The notes under the pieces: model-generated
The model's database searches: none
Told to the model about the DNA's origin: nothing
Seen by the model: only the letters and a program-made list of their open reading frames with translations
Position numbers and translations under genes: made by a program
NCBI GenBank assembly: GCA_017540175.1
Contig: JAFYBN010000065.1
Span: forward strand, 1-42,125
Reading direction: 5' to 3'
Source: Clostridia bacterium
Lineage (GTDB): Bacteria > Bacillota > Clostridia > Oscillospirales > CAG-272
Length of the DNA: 42,125 bases
In this document: positions 35,085 through 42,125 of the stretch, piece after piece
Layout: each line of letters begins with the position of its first letter
Numbering within the stretch: the first letter of the stretch is position 1

Positions 35085-36902
35085 ATGGCATCCGAAAAGC
35101 AAAAGCACATCCGCAATTTTTCGATCATCGCGCACATCGACCACGGCAAATCCACGCTCGCCGACCGCATTCTCGAGTTCTCGAACACCGTCGCGGCGCG
35201 GGACATGGAGGAGCAGCTTCTCGACAATATGGACCTTGAAAGGGAGCGCGGCATCACGATCAAGGCGCGCGCCGTCCGGATCGATTACGACGCGCCCGAC
35301 GGGGAACGCTACGCCCTCAACATGATCGACACGCCCGGGCACGTGGACTTCAACTACGAGGTTTCCCGCTCCCTCAACGCGTGCGAGGGGGCGCTGCTCG
35401 TGGTGGACGCGACGCAGGGCATCGAGGCGCAGACGCTGGCGAACGCCTACCTCGCCGTCGACGCCGATCTCGAGATCGTGCCCGTCATCAACAAGATCGA
35501 TCTGCCCTCCGCCATGCCGGACAAATGCAAGGCGGAGATCGAAGACGTCATCGGCATCCCCGCGGAGGACGCGCCGGTCGTCTCGGCGAAAACGGGTCTG
35601 AACATCGCCTCGGTCATGAGCGCCATCATCGATCAGATCCCCCCGCCGGACGGGGACGAGAACGCGCCCCTTCGCTGCCTGATCTTCGATTCCGTCTACA
35701 ACAGCTATCTCGGTGTGGTGGTGTACATCCGTGTCGAAGAGGGCACGCTGAAAACGGGCGACCGCATCCGCCTCATGCACACCGGCGCGGAGTTCGACGT
35801 CGTGGAGGTCGGGGTGATGGATCCCTTCGGGCTCCGTCCCACCGGCATGCTCACCGCGGGCGAGGTCGGCTACCTCACCGCATCGATCAAGAACGTCTCG
35901 GACACGCGCGTCGGCGACACCGTGACGCACGCGGACGCGCCCGCGGACGAGCCCCTGCCCGGCTTCAAAAAGGTGCAGTCCATGGTCTACGCGGGCATCT
36001 ATCCCTCCGACGGCGCGCGCTACAACGAAACGAAGGACGCGCTCGAAAAGCTCCAACTCAACGACGCGGCGTTCACCTTCGAGCCGGAGACCTCCATCGC
36101 GCTCGGCTTCGGCTTCCGCTGCGGCTTCCTGGGGCTGCTCCACATGGAGATCATCGAGGAAAGACTGGAAAGAGAATTCAACCTCGATCTCATCACGACC
36201 GCGCCGAGCGTTATCTATGAGATCAAAAAGAAAAACGGCGAGGTCGTGCGCATCGACAACCCGACGAACTATCCCGCGCCGGACGAGATCGAGACGGCGT
36301 CCGAGCCCATCGTCGCGGCGTCGGTCATCACGCCGACGGAATACGTGGGCGGCATCATGGACCTCTGTCAGGACCGCCGCGGGGTCTTCATCGACATGAA
36401 ATACCTCGATCCCACCCGCGTGGAGCTGCATTACCGCCTCCCGCTGAACGAGATCATCTACGATTTCTTCGACGCGCTGAAAAGCCGCAGCCGCGGCTAC
36501 GCCTCGCTGGACTACGAGCTCTCGGGCTACGAGCCGTCGAACCTCGTGAAGCTCGATTTCCTGCTCAACGGGGAACTTGTGGACGCCCTGACCTTCATCG
36601 TCCACGCGGACAAGGCGTACGCCCGCGCCCGCAAGATCGCCGAAAAGCTCAAGGACAATATCCCGCGCCAACTCTTCGAGGTCCCGATCCAGGCGGCGAT
36701 CGGCTCGCGCATCATCGCCCGCGAGACCGTCAAGGCTCTGAGAAAGGACGTGCTCGCGAAGTGCTACGGCGGCGACATCACGAGAAAGAAAAAGCTGCTT
36801 GAAAAGCAGAAGGAAGGCAAAAAGAAAATGCGTCAGCTCGGCTCCGTTGAAGTCTCTCCCGAGGCGTTCATGGCGGTGCTCAAGCTCGACGACGATCAGT
36901 GA
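35085..36902 (+). CDS. lepA: Elongation factor 4 (LepA)
   Basis: Ribosome-associated GTPase linked to back-translocation and translation initiation quality. The 605 residues have G1 AHIDHGKST at 16-24, the switch ERGITIK, DTPGH, NKIDLP and the SAKTG stretch. The EF-G-like domains II, III and V follow, then the LepA-specific C-terminal domain ending [24 protein letters not shown]. The ATG at 35085 is preferred over an upstream in-frame ATG because GAGGTATTT sits before it and the family begins near here. hemW starts 16 nt after its stop. Confidence 0.96.
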   Translation: MASEKQKHIRNFSIIAHIDHGKSTLADRILEFSNTVAARDMEEQLLDNMDLERERGITIKARAVRIDYDAPDGERYALNMIDTPGHVDFNYEVSRSLNACEGALLVVDATQGIEAQTLANAYLAVDADLEIVPVINKIDLPSAMPDKCKAEIEDVIGIPAEDAPVVSAKTGLNIASVMSAIIDQIPPPDGDENAPLRCLIFDSVYNSYLGVVVYIRVEEGTLKTGDRIRLMHTGAEFDVVEVGVMDPFGLRPTGMLTAGEVGYLTASIKNVSDTRVGDTVTHADAPADEPLPGFKKVQSMVYAGIYPSDGARYNETKDALEKLQLNDAAFTFEPETSIALGFGFRCGFLGLLHMEIIEERLEREFNLDLITTAPSVIYEIKKKNGEVVRIDNPTNYPAPDEIETASEPIVAASVITPTEYVGGIMDLCQDRRGVFIDMKYLDPTRVELHYRLPLNEIIYDFFDALKSRSRGYASLDYELSGYEPSNLVKLDFLLNGELVDALTFIVHADKAYARARKIAEKLKDNIPRQLFEVPIQAAIGSRIIARETVKALRKDVLAKCYGGDITRKKKLLEKQKEGKKKMRQLGSVEVSPEAFMAVLKLDDDQ

Positions 36903-36918
36903 CGCGGTCTGTACGGCT

Positions 36919-38124
36919 ATGAACAGAACGGAAACATACGGCGCGCCGAGGCTCGGGATCTACGTTCACATCCCGTTCTGCCTCTCGAAATGCGCGTACT
37001 GCGACTTCAATTCCGCGGTAGAAGAAGACCGCGGTGTCATGACGAATTACGTGAACGCCGTGATCGCCCACATGGAGAGCTATCGCTCTGCGGCGGGGGA
37101 TTACGACGTCGACACGGTCTTTTTCGGGGGCGGAACGCCCACCGCGCTGCCCCCGGACGAGCTTCTGAGACTCATCCGTGCCGTGAAGAGGATCTTTCAC
37201 GTCGCGAAGGACGCGGAGTTCACCGTGGAGGCTAATCCGGCGACGGTGAGCTACGCGACGCTTTCCCGCATGCGCCGGCTCGGGGTGAATCGGCTCAGCA
37301 TGGGACTGCAGAGCCCGCACGAGAACGAGCTGAAAGCGCTCGGGCGCATCCACACCCGGGCGGACTTTGTCCGCTCGTTCCGCATGGCGCGCGACGCGCG
37401 GTTCGACAACATCAACGTCGATCTGATGTTCGGCATCCCGTATCAGACGAGGGAGAGCCTCGCGCACACCCTCAGGTACGTGACGCGGCTCGGACCGGAG
37501 CACATTTCGCTCTATGATCTGAAAATCGAGCCGGGAACGCCGTTTTACGCGAATTACGCCGCCATAGCCCCGACCCTTCCGGGGGAGGACGCGGAGGCGG
37601 AAATGTATTTTGATTCCATCCGGACCCTGGCCGAGGCGGGATATCCTCAGTACGAGATCTCGAACTTCGCACGGCGCGGGTATGCCTGCCGCCACAACCT
37701 CCGCTACTGGAACTGCGACGAATACCTCGGTTTCGGGGTGTCCGCGCACTCGTATTTCAGCGGGCACCGCTTTTCGATCATCCCGGACGTGAAGCAGTAC
37801 ATCGAAGGCGCGACGGTGAAGGAAAGCCGGATCATGCTGACGGCGGAAAACGAGGAGATCGGCGAGCGGGAGCGGATCGGGGAATATGTGATGCTGAGGC
37901 TGCGGCTGCGGGCGGGCATTGACGAATACGAATTCCGCAGCCGGTTCGGACTCTCCTTCGAGGAGCTTTACGGCGAGCGCTGCCTGCGGTTCGTGCGGGG
38001 CGGCTTTATGACGCGCCGCCGCGGCGTGACCGCGCTCACCCCGACGGGGATGTTCGTGTCGAATACCATCCTGTCCGATCTGCTGGAGTTTGAGGATCTG
38101 GGGAGGTATAATTTCGGGGGGTGA
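36919..38124 (+). CDS. hemW: HemW-type radical SAM protein (oxygen-independent coproporphyrinogen oxidase-like)
   Basis: A radical SAM protein of 401 residues. The [4Fe-4S]/SAM site is C21-LSK-C25-AY-C28 in HIPFCLSKCAYCDF, and GGGTP at 70-74 binds SAM. YEISNFARRGYACRHNLRYW is the HemW signature and the C-terminal HemN-type domain follows. HemW proteins bind haem and act as haem chaperones rather than CPO; the position next to lepA is common in Firmicutes. The ATG at 36919 has no clear ribosome site, so translation may be coupled to lepA, whose stop lies 16 nt upstream. The preceding in-frame extension lies inside lepA and is rejected. Confidence 0.9.
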   Translation: MNRTETYGAPRLGIYVHIPFCLSKCAYCDFNSAVEEDRGVMTNYVNAVIAHMESYRSAAGDYDVDTVFFGGGTPTALPPDELLRLIRAVKRIFHVAKDAEFTVEANPATVSYATLSRMRRLGVNRLSMGLQSPHENELKALGRIHTRADFVRSFRMARDARFDNINVDLMFGIPYQTRESLAHTLRYVTRLGPEHISLYDLKIEPGTPFYANYAAIAPTLPGEDAEAEMYFDSIRTLAEAGYPQYEISNFARRGYACRHNLRYWNCDEYLGFGVSAHSYFSGHRFSIIPDVKQYIEGATVKESRIMLTAENEEIGERERIGEYVMLRLRLRAGIDEYEFRSRFGLSFEELYGERCLRFVRGGFMTRRRGVTALTPTGMFVSNTILSDLLEFEDLGRYNFGG

Positions 38125-38129
38125 GGAGC

Positions 38130-38603
38130 TGCCTCCCCGGAGCGGAGTTGGCCGCGCTCGGAGCTTTGGAGTATTGCTGAGCGAAATGCCGGAGAATGCG
38201 TTGCATTCTCCGGGTTCGGTTGAGCGAACGAAAATCCGACGGAAAGGGGTACGGGGCGCTTCAGACCGTCCGCCGACCGTGGGGGTCGAACCCCGTGTTT
38301 CGCCGTTCGCGCTTCGTGATCAAAGTGCGGCTGAGCGAAACCCCGCATTTCGCCCTTAGCGCCTCGAGCTTTGGAGTATTGCTGAGCGAAATGCCGGAGA
38401 ATGCGTTGCATTCTCCGGGTTCGACCGCTTGAGCGAGAGAAAATCAATACCCTCCCCCTCTGGGAGGGGTTACGGGGCGCTTCAGGACGACCGTGGGGGT
38501 CGAACCCCGTGTTTCGCCGTTCGCGCTTCGTGATCAAAGTGCGGCTTAGCGAAACCTCGGAGAATGCGTTGCATTCTCCGGGTTCGACCGGTTGAGCGAG
38601 AGA
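38130..38603. repeat. Interleaved repeat cluster next to tRNA-Leu
   Basis: Three copies of the palindrome GGAGAATGC-GTT-GCATTCTCC lie at 38191-38211, 38396-38416 and 38559-38579. The first two sit in about 57 bp of matching direct repeat (38161 and 38366). A second unit, about 67 bp with one mismatch, starts at 38275 and 38489 and contains GGGGGTCGAACCCC, which looks like a tRNA T-arm. TACGGGGCGCTTCAG precedes each at 38250 and 38471. No coding potential is visible. Confidence 0.85.
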
Positions 38604-38643
38604 AAATCAATACCCTCCCCCGGGAGGGGGAGGGTATTGATTT
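38604..38643 (-). terminator. Long hairpin after tRNA-Leu
   Basis: AAATCAATACCCTCCCC (38604-38620) pairs perfectly with GGGGAGGGTATTGATTT (38627-38643). On the minus strand it starts 2 nt after the tRNA 3' end, so it probably terminates the tRNA transcript. A truncated half of the same hairpin recurs near 38440-38460. Confidence 0.65.
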
Positions 38644-38644
38644 C

Positions 38645-38726
38645 TGCCGGTAGCGGGGGTCGAACCCGCACGCCTTGCGGCAACGGATTTTGAGTCCGCC
38701 TCGTCTGCCAATTCCAACATACCGGC
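38645..38726 (-). tRNA. tRNA-Leu (anticodon CAA)
   Basis: A class II tRNA of 82 nt with acceptor stem GCCGGTA/TACCGGC and discriminator A, D-arm region TTGGCAGACGAGGCG, and anticodon loop CTCAAAA with anticodon CAA at 38690-38692, reading UUG. A long variable arm (TTGCCGCAAGGCG) marks it as leucine-type, and the T-arm is GCGGGTTCGACCCCCGC. The 3' CCA is not encoded. A 17-nt-spaced promoter lies upstream and a hairpin downstream. Confidence 0.93.
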
Positions 38727-38735
38727 GTGTCTGTA

Positions 38736-38764
38736 ATTATACCGCACCGCGCGCCGGATTGCAA
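38736..38764 (-). promoter_or_regulatory. tRNA-Leu promoter
   Basis: On the minus strand TTGCAA (38759-38764), 17 nt, TATAAT (38736-38741), ending about 10 nt before the tRNA 5' end. Confidence 0.75.
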
Positions 38765-38837
38765 GAGGTTTTGTGAAATTTCTCCCCGCACGGAAGGGGA
38801 GTTCATTCATAATTCTATCGTTAAGGAAGGTGATACC

Positions 38838-39731
38838 ATGATCCTCTCCACGCAGACCGACCATTTGTTCCATGTGTTCCCGGCGGAAAAAGCGCTCGCG
38901 ATCTTCGCCGAAGCGGGGTTCGACGCTGTCGACTATTCGATGTTCGACATGACGGGCGACAGCTGCCCGCTGAACACAGTCGACCCGGAGGCGTACGGCG
39001 CGAAGCTTGCCGGAGCCGCCCGCGCGGTCGGTCTCTCCTTCAATCAGGCGCACGCCCCGTTCCCGTCCATGCGCTGGGGGAACGAGGACTACAACGCGAA
39101 GATCCCTCCGCGGGTCGAGCGGTCCGTCCGCATTGCGGGCGCGCTCGGCGCGAAGGTCATTGTGGTGCATCCCATCGTCGTCCCGGGCGGCGGCGAGGAG
39201 CAGAAGCGCTTCAACTGCGCGTACTACCGCACGCTCGCGGGCGCGGCGCGGGACTACGGCATCAAAATCGCCCTTGAGAACATGTGGGGCTACGACTCCA
39301 GACGGAATTACATCATCCCGAACGTGTGCTCCTTCGGCGCGGATCTCGCGGAGTATTTCGACGAGCTCGCCGACCCGGAGGTCTACACCGTCTGCCTCGA
39401 TCTCGGGCACTGCGGGCTCGTCGGCGAGGAGCCGGACGCGGCGATCCGGGCTCTCGGCGGCGAACGGCTCGGCGCCCTCCACGTCCACGACAACAACTAC
39501 CGCGACGACAGCCACACCCTCCCGTACGACTTCGGCATGAAGATGAACTGGGACGCGATCTGCACGGCCCTCGGCGAGATCGGCTACAAGGGCGATTTCA
39601 CGTTCGAGGCGGACAATTTCCTGCCCCGCTTCGGCGCGGATACCATTGCCGACGCCGTCGGCTTCATGGCGAAGATCGGCAGGCGGCTCATCGCGAAGAT
39701 CGAAGCGGCGCGCCCCGCGCGAAACGGCTGA
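38838..39731 (+). CDS. Sugar phosphate isomerase/epimerase (AP endonuclease 2-type TIM barrel)
   Basis: A 297-residue TIM-barrel protein of the xylose-isomerase-like superfamily. Likely metal ligands of the barrel are visible: the glutamate in ALENMWG, the aspartate in CLDLGHCGL with its histidine, LHVHDN, and the final glutamate in FTFEADN. Members act on sugars, inositols or sugar phosphates, or are endonucleases; an isomerase role is likelier because no DNA-binding feature is seen. An in-frame extension to 38727 is rejected because AAGGAAGGTGATACC precedes the ATG at 38838. It is alone on its strand between tRNA-Leu and the exoprotein gene. Confidence 0.82.
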   Translation: MILSTQTDHLFHVFPAEKALAIFAEAGFDAVDYSMFDMTGDSCPLNTVDPEAYGAKLAGAARAVGLSFNQAHAPFPSMRWGNEDYNAKIPPRVERSVRIAGALGAKVIVVHPIVVPGGGEEQKRFNCAYYRTLAGAARDYGIKIALENMWGYDSRRNYIIPNVCSFGADLAEYFDELADPEVYTVCLDLGHCGLVGEEPDAAIRALGGERLGALHVHDNNYRDDSHTLPYDFGMKMNWDAICTALGEIGYKGDFTFEADNFLPRFGADTIADAVGFMAKIGRRLIAKIEAARPARNG

Positions 39732-39965
39732 TCCGCGCCCCTGACGGAAAGCTGCGAACAGGTTAATATTTTACACACAGTTTCGCGCCTCCGGGGATAA
39801 ATTGTACAAGATTCATCGGATTCCGTTCACAATTCCGTGCGGCATCCGCGGCGGCAGGAAAGGGTAAAAACAGCGGAAAACGGTATGTTTTGCCGTCTGA
39901 GACCGTTCCCCGATTTCTGAGCGCCCGTTATTTATTCAAAAATTTAAGAAAAACTCAAAAATCTA
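39732..39965. other. AT-rich gap before the exoprotein gene
   Basis: No gene recognised. The base composition drops towards AT near the promoter. Confidence 0.4.
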
Positions 39966-39994
39966 TTGACAAATCAACGCTTTCGCGCTACAAT
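39966..39994 (+). promoter_or_regulatory. Promoter of the exoprotein gene
   Basis: TTGACA (39966-39971), 17 nt, TACAAT (39989-39994), about 58 nt before the ATG. The leader contains ATAAGG and CCTTAT that could form a weak stem ahead of the ribosome site. Confidence 0.78.
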
Positions 39995-40052
39995 AAGAAT
40001 AAGGTTACTTTTTCTTCAAAGAGAGCCTTATCGAAATTTTCAGGAGGACAAC

Positions 40053-42125
40053 ATGAAGAAATTCGCATTGGTCTTTGCGCTGGCGCTTGCCATGCTGCTC
40101 ACCGTCTCCGCTCTCGCGGCTGATCCGGTCATCAGCATCGACTTCGCGGACGGCGCGGGCGACGTGGAACTCGTCAACGCGGAAATCGTAAGCGACGTGA
40201 CGCGCGGCAACGTGCTGAAGGTCAACGGTCAGGGCCCCGGCACCAACCGCAGCTCTTACGGTCTCTACAAAACCGACGTGTTCGAAAACACCGACTGGGA
40301 AAACGGTCTGACCGTTTCCTGCTGGATCCAGACGGACGTCGGCTCCGAAACCCTCGACCCCCACGCGCCGATCATCTCGATCGACGCCACGATGGCGCCT
40401 CAGGGCTACATCTCAGCGATCATTTCCGGCGAAACCACGATGAACACGGACGGCAACCAGCCTGAAACGGGCATTTCTCCCCGCTGCTGGAACGACCCGA
40501 ACTGGGCAACCGTGAACCGCACCGAGGAGGGCATCTGGCAGCTCCTCACCGTTGTCTACGATCCCATTGAAGACAACGTCCGCTACTACCTCGACGACGA
40601 GCTGATCAACACCCAGACGCTCGGCGGCGGCACCATCGACTACGTGCTCTTCGAGCTCGAGTTCTATGATCTCGTCCGTCTCGGCTCCTGGGGCTGCACC
40701 TGGTGGAACACCGGTGACTACGAAGGCATGATCGACGACGTCGCCATCTACGCGACCGCCCTCACCGAGGACGAGATCGTCGACCGTCTGAACGCGACGA
40801 AGGTCGCCCAGACCGTCGTCATCAAGGCTCCCACCCTCGAAGAGAAGTACACCGCTGCCGACCACACGCCGGTCGCCGTCATCGATTTCGAGGACGCGTC
40901 CGCGTTTGAGCTCAACAACGCCGAGCTCGTGAACGGCAGAACCGGCAAAGCCGTGAAAATCAAAGGCTCCGGCCCCGACAACACCGGCTCTTCCTACGCG
41001 CTTTACAACACCGACCTCTTCAAGAATACCGACTGGTCCAAGGGCGTTACCCTGAATTTCTGGGTCAACGCGGACGCCTCCGACACTCTGACCGGCACGG
41101 CTCCGTATTACTCCTTTGACCTCGGCAACCAGGGCTACATCGCGACTGTCTGCTCCATCCAGTCCGCCATCAACACGGACGGCAACCAGGACATCGGCAT
41201 CGTTCCGCGCTTCTGGAATGACCCCGCCAACATTGGCAGCAGCACGAACGACACGACTCCCGGCGAATGGACGCTCATCACCGTCGTCTACAATGAAGGC
41301 GGCAAGAGCATGGCGATCTACAAGAACGGCGAAGCCGTCGGCAAGCCGGGCATCAACCTCGGCACGCAGTTCGGCGAAGGCACTCCCGAGCAGTTCTTCG
41401 AACAGGTCGGCATGGTCGAGACCATCCGCTTCGGCTCCTGGCTCTGCGACTGGTGGAAGTTCGGCGATTATGAAGGCATGATCGACGACTTCGAAATCTA
41501 CAACGAAGAGCTCAACCCGCTCGAAGTGAAGTACCTCTTCACGGGCAAACCGGATGCGGCCGAAACTCCGGCTGAACCCGCTGTCGAAAAGACGATCTCC
41601 ATGCCGAAGACCGAGTTCACGGTCGGCGAGCCCGTTCTCGTGACCGCGACCGGCGAAGGCACCGACTGGGTCGGCCTCTACAAGGAAGGCGACGTCCCGG
41701 GCGGCCCCTCCTCCACCGCATGGTATTATGTGACCGAGCACAACGGAGAGGAATATGCCATCACCGATTCTCTCCCGGCCGGCAATTACACGATGGGTCT
41801 CTACCTGAACGACGGCTATGACCTCTACGGCGAAGTCATCCCGTTCACGGTTGTGGACGCCGCTGCGGCGTACCCGGCTTCCGGTGAATCCGGCAACGCT
41901 CTTATCGGCACCGTGATCGGCAACGAGACCGGTTGGGGCGGAAACGCCGACGCCGGCGCTGCTGCTGCGTTCGACGGCAACCCTGCCACGTTCTTCGATC
42001 CGCTCGGACAGGGCGACGGCTACTGCGGCATGGATATGGGCAGGAAGGTCGTTCTTGACAAGGTCGTCATCCTCTCCCGCGCCGATTGGAACGCCCGCTT
42101 CAAGGGCGCCGAGATCCGCGGCAAC
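40053..42125 (+). CDS. Secreted LamG-repeat / discoidin-like protein (3' end cut by window)
   Basis: At least 691 residues, open to the right edge. A signal peptide (1-22, cleavage after SALA) leads into two concanavalin/LamG-like domains, about 25-250 and 275-500, that are clearly duplicated: both carry GYI, NTDGNQ, and a strand ending WWxxGDYEGMIDD. A third beta-rich unit (about 511-600, TDWVGLYKEGD to GLYLNDGY) follows. From about 615 an F5/8 type C (discoidin) domain begins and is cut. Such architectures bind glycans or matrix and often flank glycoside hydrolases; no catalytic domain is visible yet. The ATG follows CAGGAGGACAAC. No lipobox or sortase motif is seen in the visible part. Confidence 0.85.
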   Translation, partial: MKKFALVFALALAMLLTVSALAADPVISIDFADGAGDVELVNAEIVSDVTRGNVLKVNGQGPGTNRSSYGLYKTDVFENTDWENGLTVSCWIQTDVGSETLDPHAPIISIDATMAPQGYISAIISGETTMNTDGNQPETGISPRCWNDPNWATVNRTEEGIWQLLTVVYDPIEDNVRYYLDDELINTQTLGGGTIDYVLFELEFYDLVRLGSWGCTWWNTGDYEGMIDDVAIYATALTEDEIVDRLNATKVAQTVVIKAPTLEEKYTAADHTPVAVIDFEDASAFELNNAELVNGRTGKAVKIKGSGPDNTGSSYALYNTDLFKNTDWSKGVTLNFWVNADASDTLTGTAPYYSFDLGNQGYIATVCSIQSAINTDGNQDIGIVPRFWNDPANIGSSTNDTTPGEWTLITVVYNEGGKSMAIYKNGEAVGKPGINLGTQFGEGTPEQFFEQVGMVETIRFGSWLCDWWKFGDYEGMIDDFEIYNEELNPLEVKYLFTGKPDAAETPAEPAVEKTISMPKTEFTVGEPVLVTATGEGTDWVGLYKEGDVPGGPSSTAWYYVTEHNGEEYAITDSLPAGNYTMGLYLNDGYDLYGEVIPFTVVDAAAAYPASGESGNALIGTVIGNETGWGGNADAGAAAAFDGNPATFFDPLGQGDGYCGMDMGRKVVLDKVVILSRADWNARFKGAEIRGN

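Noticed and set aside
38275-38555. Degenerate tRNA genes
   Set aside because: The T-arm-like GGGGGTCGAACCCC is present but no acceptor, D-arm or anticodon stem could be fitted.
38191-38579. CRISPR-like palindromic repeats
   Set aside because: Only three copies at unequal distances (205 and 163 nt), and the intervening sequence is itself repeated.

Overview
The window reads as chromosome of a GC-rich, low-copy-repeat-bearing Firmicute, most likely an uncultured gut- or rumen-type member of the Clostridia. I infer this from strong AGGAGG-type ribosome sites before nearly every gene, canonical TTGACA-17-TATAAT promoters, a DUF951 protein, a YfhO protein, a clostridial PyrE-like protein with a CPFC motif, and several lipobox-bearing solute-binding proteins. 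The exact order cannot be settled from sequence alone. There are 30 protein genes (one cut by the right edge) and one tRNA. No phage genes, transposase or CRISPR array were seen.

Layout. 1-840: gene-free, repeat-rich. 878-3451: a PLP aminotransferase and the ribosome-assembly GTPase ObgE. 3655-8749: two consecutive solute-binding lipoproteins, a UroD-like enzyme and AraD. 9118-14626: DUF951, YfhO, RuvA, RuvB and a small Fe-S PD-(D/E)XK nuclease. 14689-16182: a third solute-binding lipoprotein, followed by a 16-bp tandem repeat and hairpins. 16787-21148 (minus): the arginine operon argC-argJ-argB-argD. 21484-22718 (minus): a PyrE-like protein and a zinc-ribbon protein. 22926-26598: lexA and uvrA, transcribed divergently. 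26702-28423: a membrane-anchored protein. 28756-33075 (minus): a four-gene catabolic operon (amidohydrolase, 2-hydroxyacid dehydrogenase, Old-Yellow-type flavoenzyme, SDR), with a fourth solute-binding lipoprotein divergently beside it. 35085-38124: lepA and hemW. 38130-38726: a repeat cluster abutting a tRNA-Leu. 38838-39731: a sugar isomerase-like TIM barrel. 40053-end: a secreted LamG/discoidin-like protein.

How the parts work together. DNA repair is well represented (ruvAB, a Cas4/AddB-like nuclease, lexA, uvrA). Nutrient acquisition is the other theme: four diverged solute-binding lipoproteins without any ABC permease beside them, next to pentose and hydroxyacid/enoate metabolism genes and a carbohydrate-binding-type exoprotein. 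Arginine is made through the ArgJ acetyl-recycling route, up to N-acetylornithine and ornithine.

The most interesting signal is regulatory. Two copies of the imperfect palindrome ACCAAAAYGGT lie 40 bp apart between lexA and uvrA, one of them exactly between the -35 and -10 of lexA. No Bacillus-type SOS box is visible there, and LexA itself has an unusual recognition helix and a Cys-Gly cleavage site. This looks like a divergent SOS operator. Other signals worth attention are promoters embedded in upstream terminators, a repeat cluster at the 3' side of tRNA-Leu, and a paired 3'-flanking repeat after two unrelated minus-strand genes.
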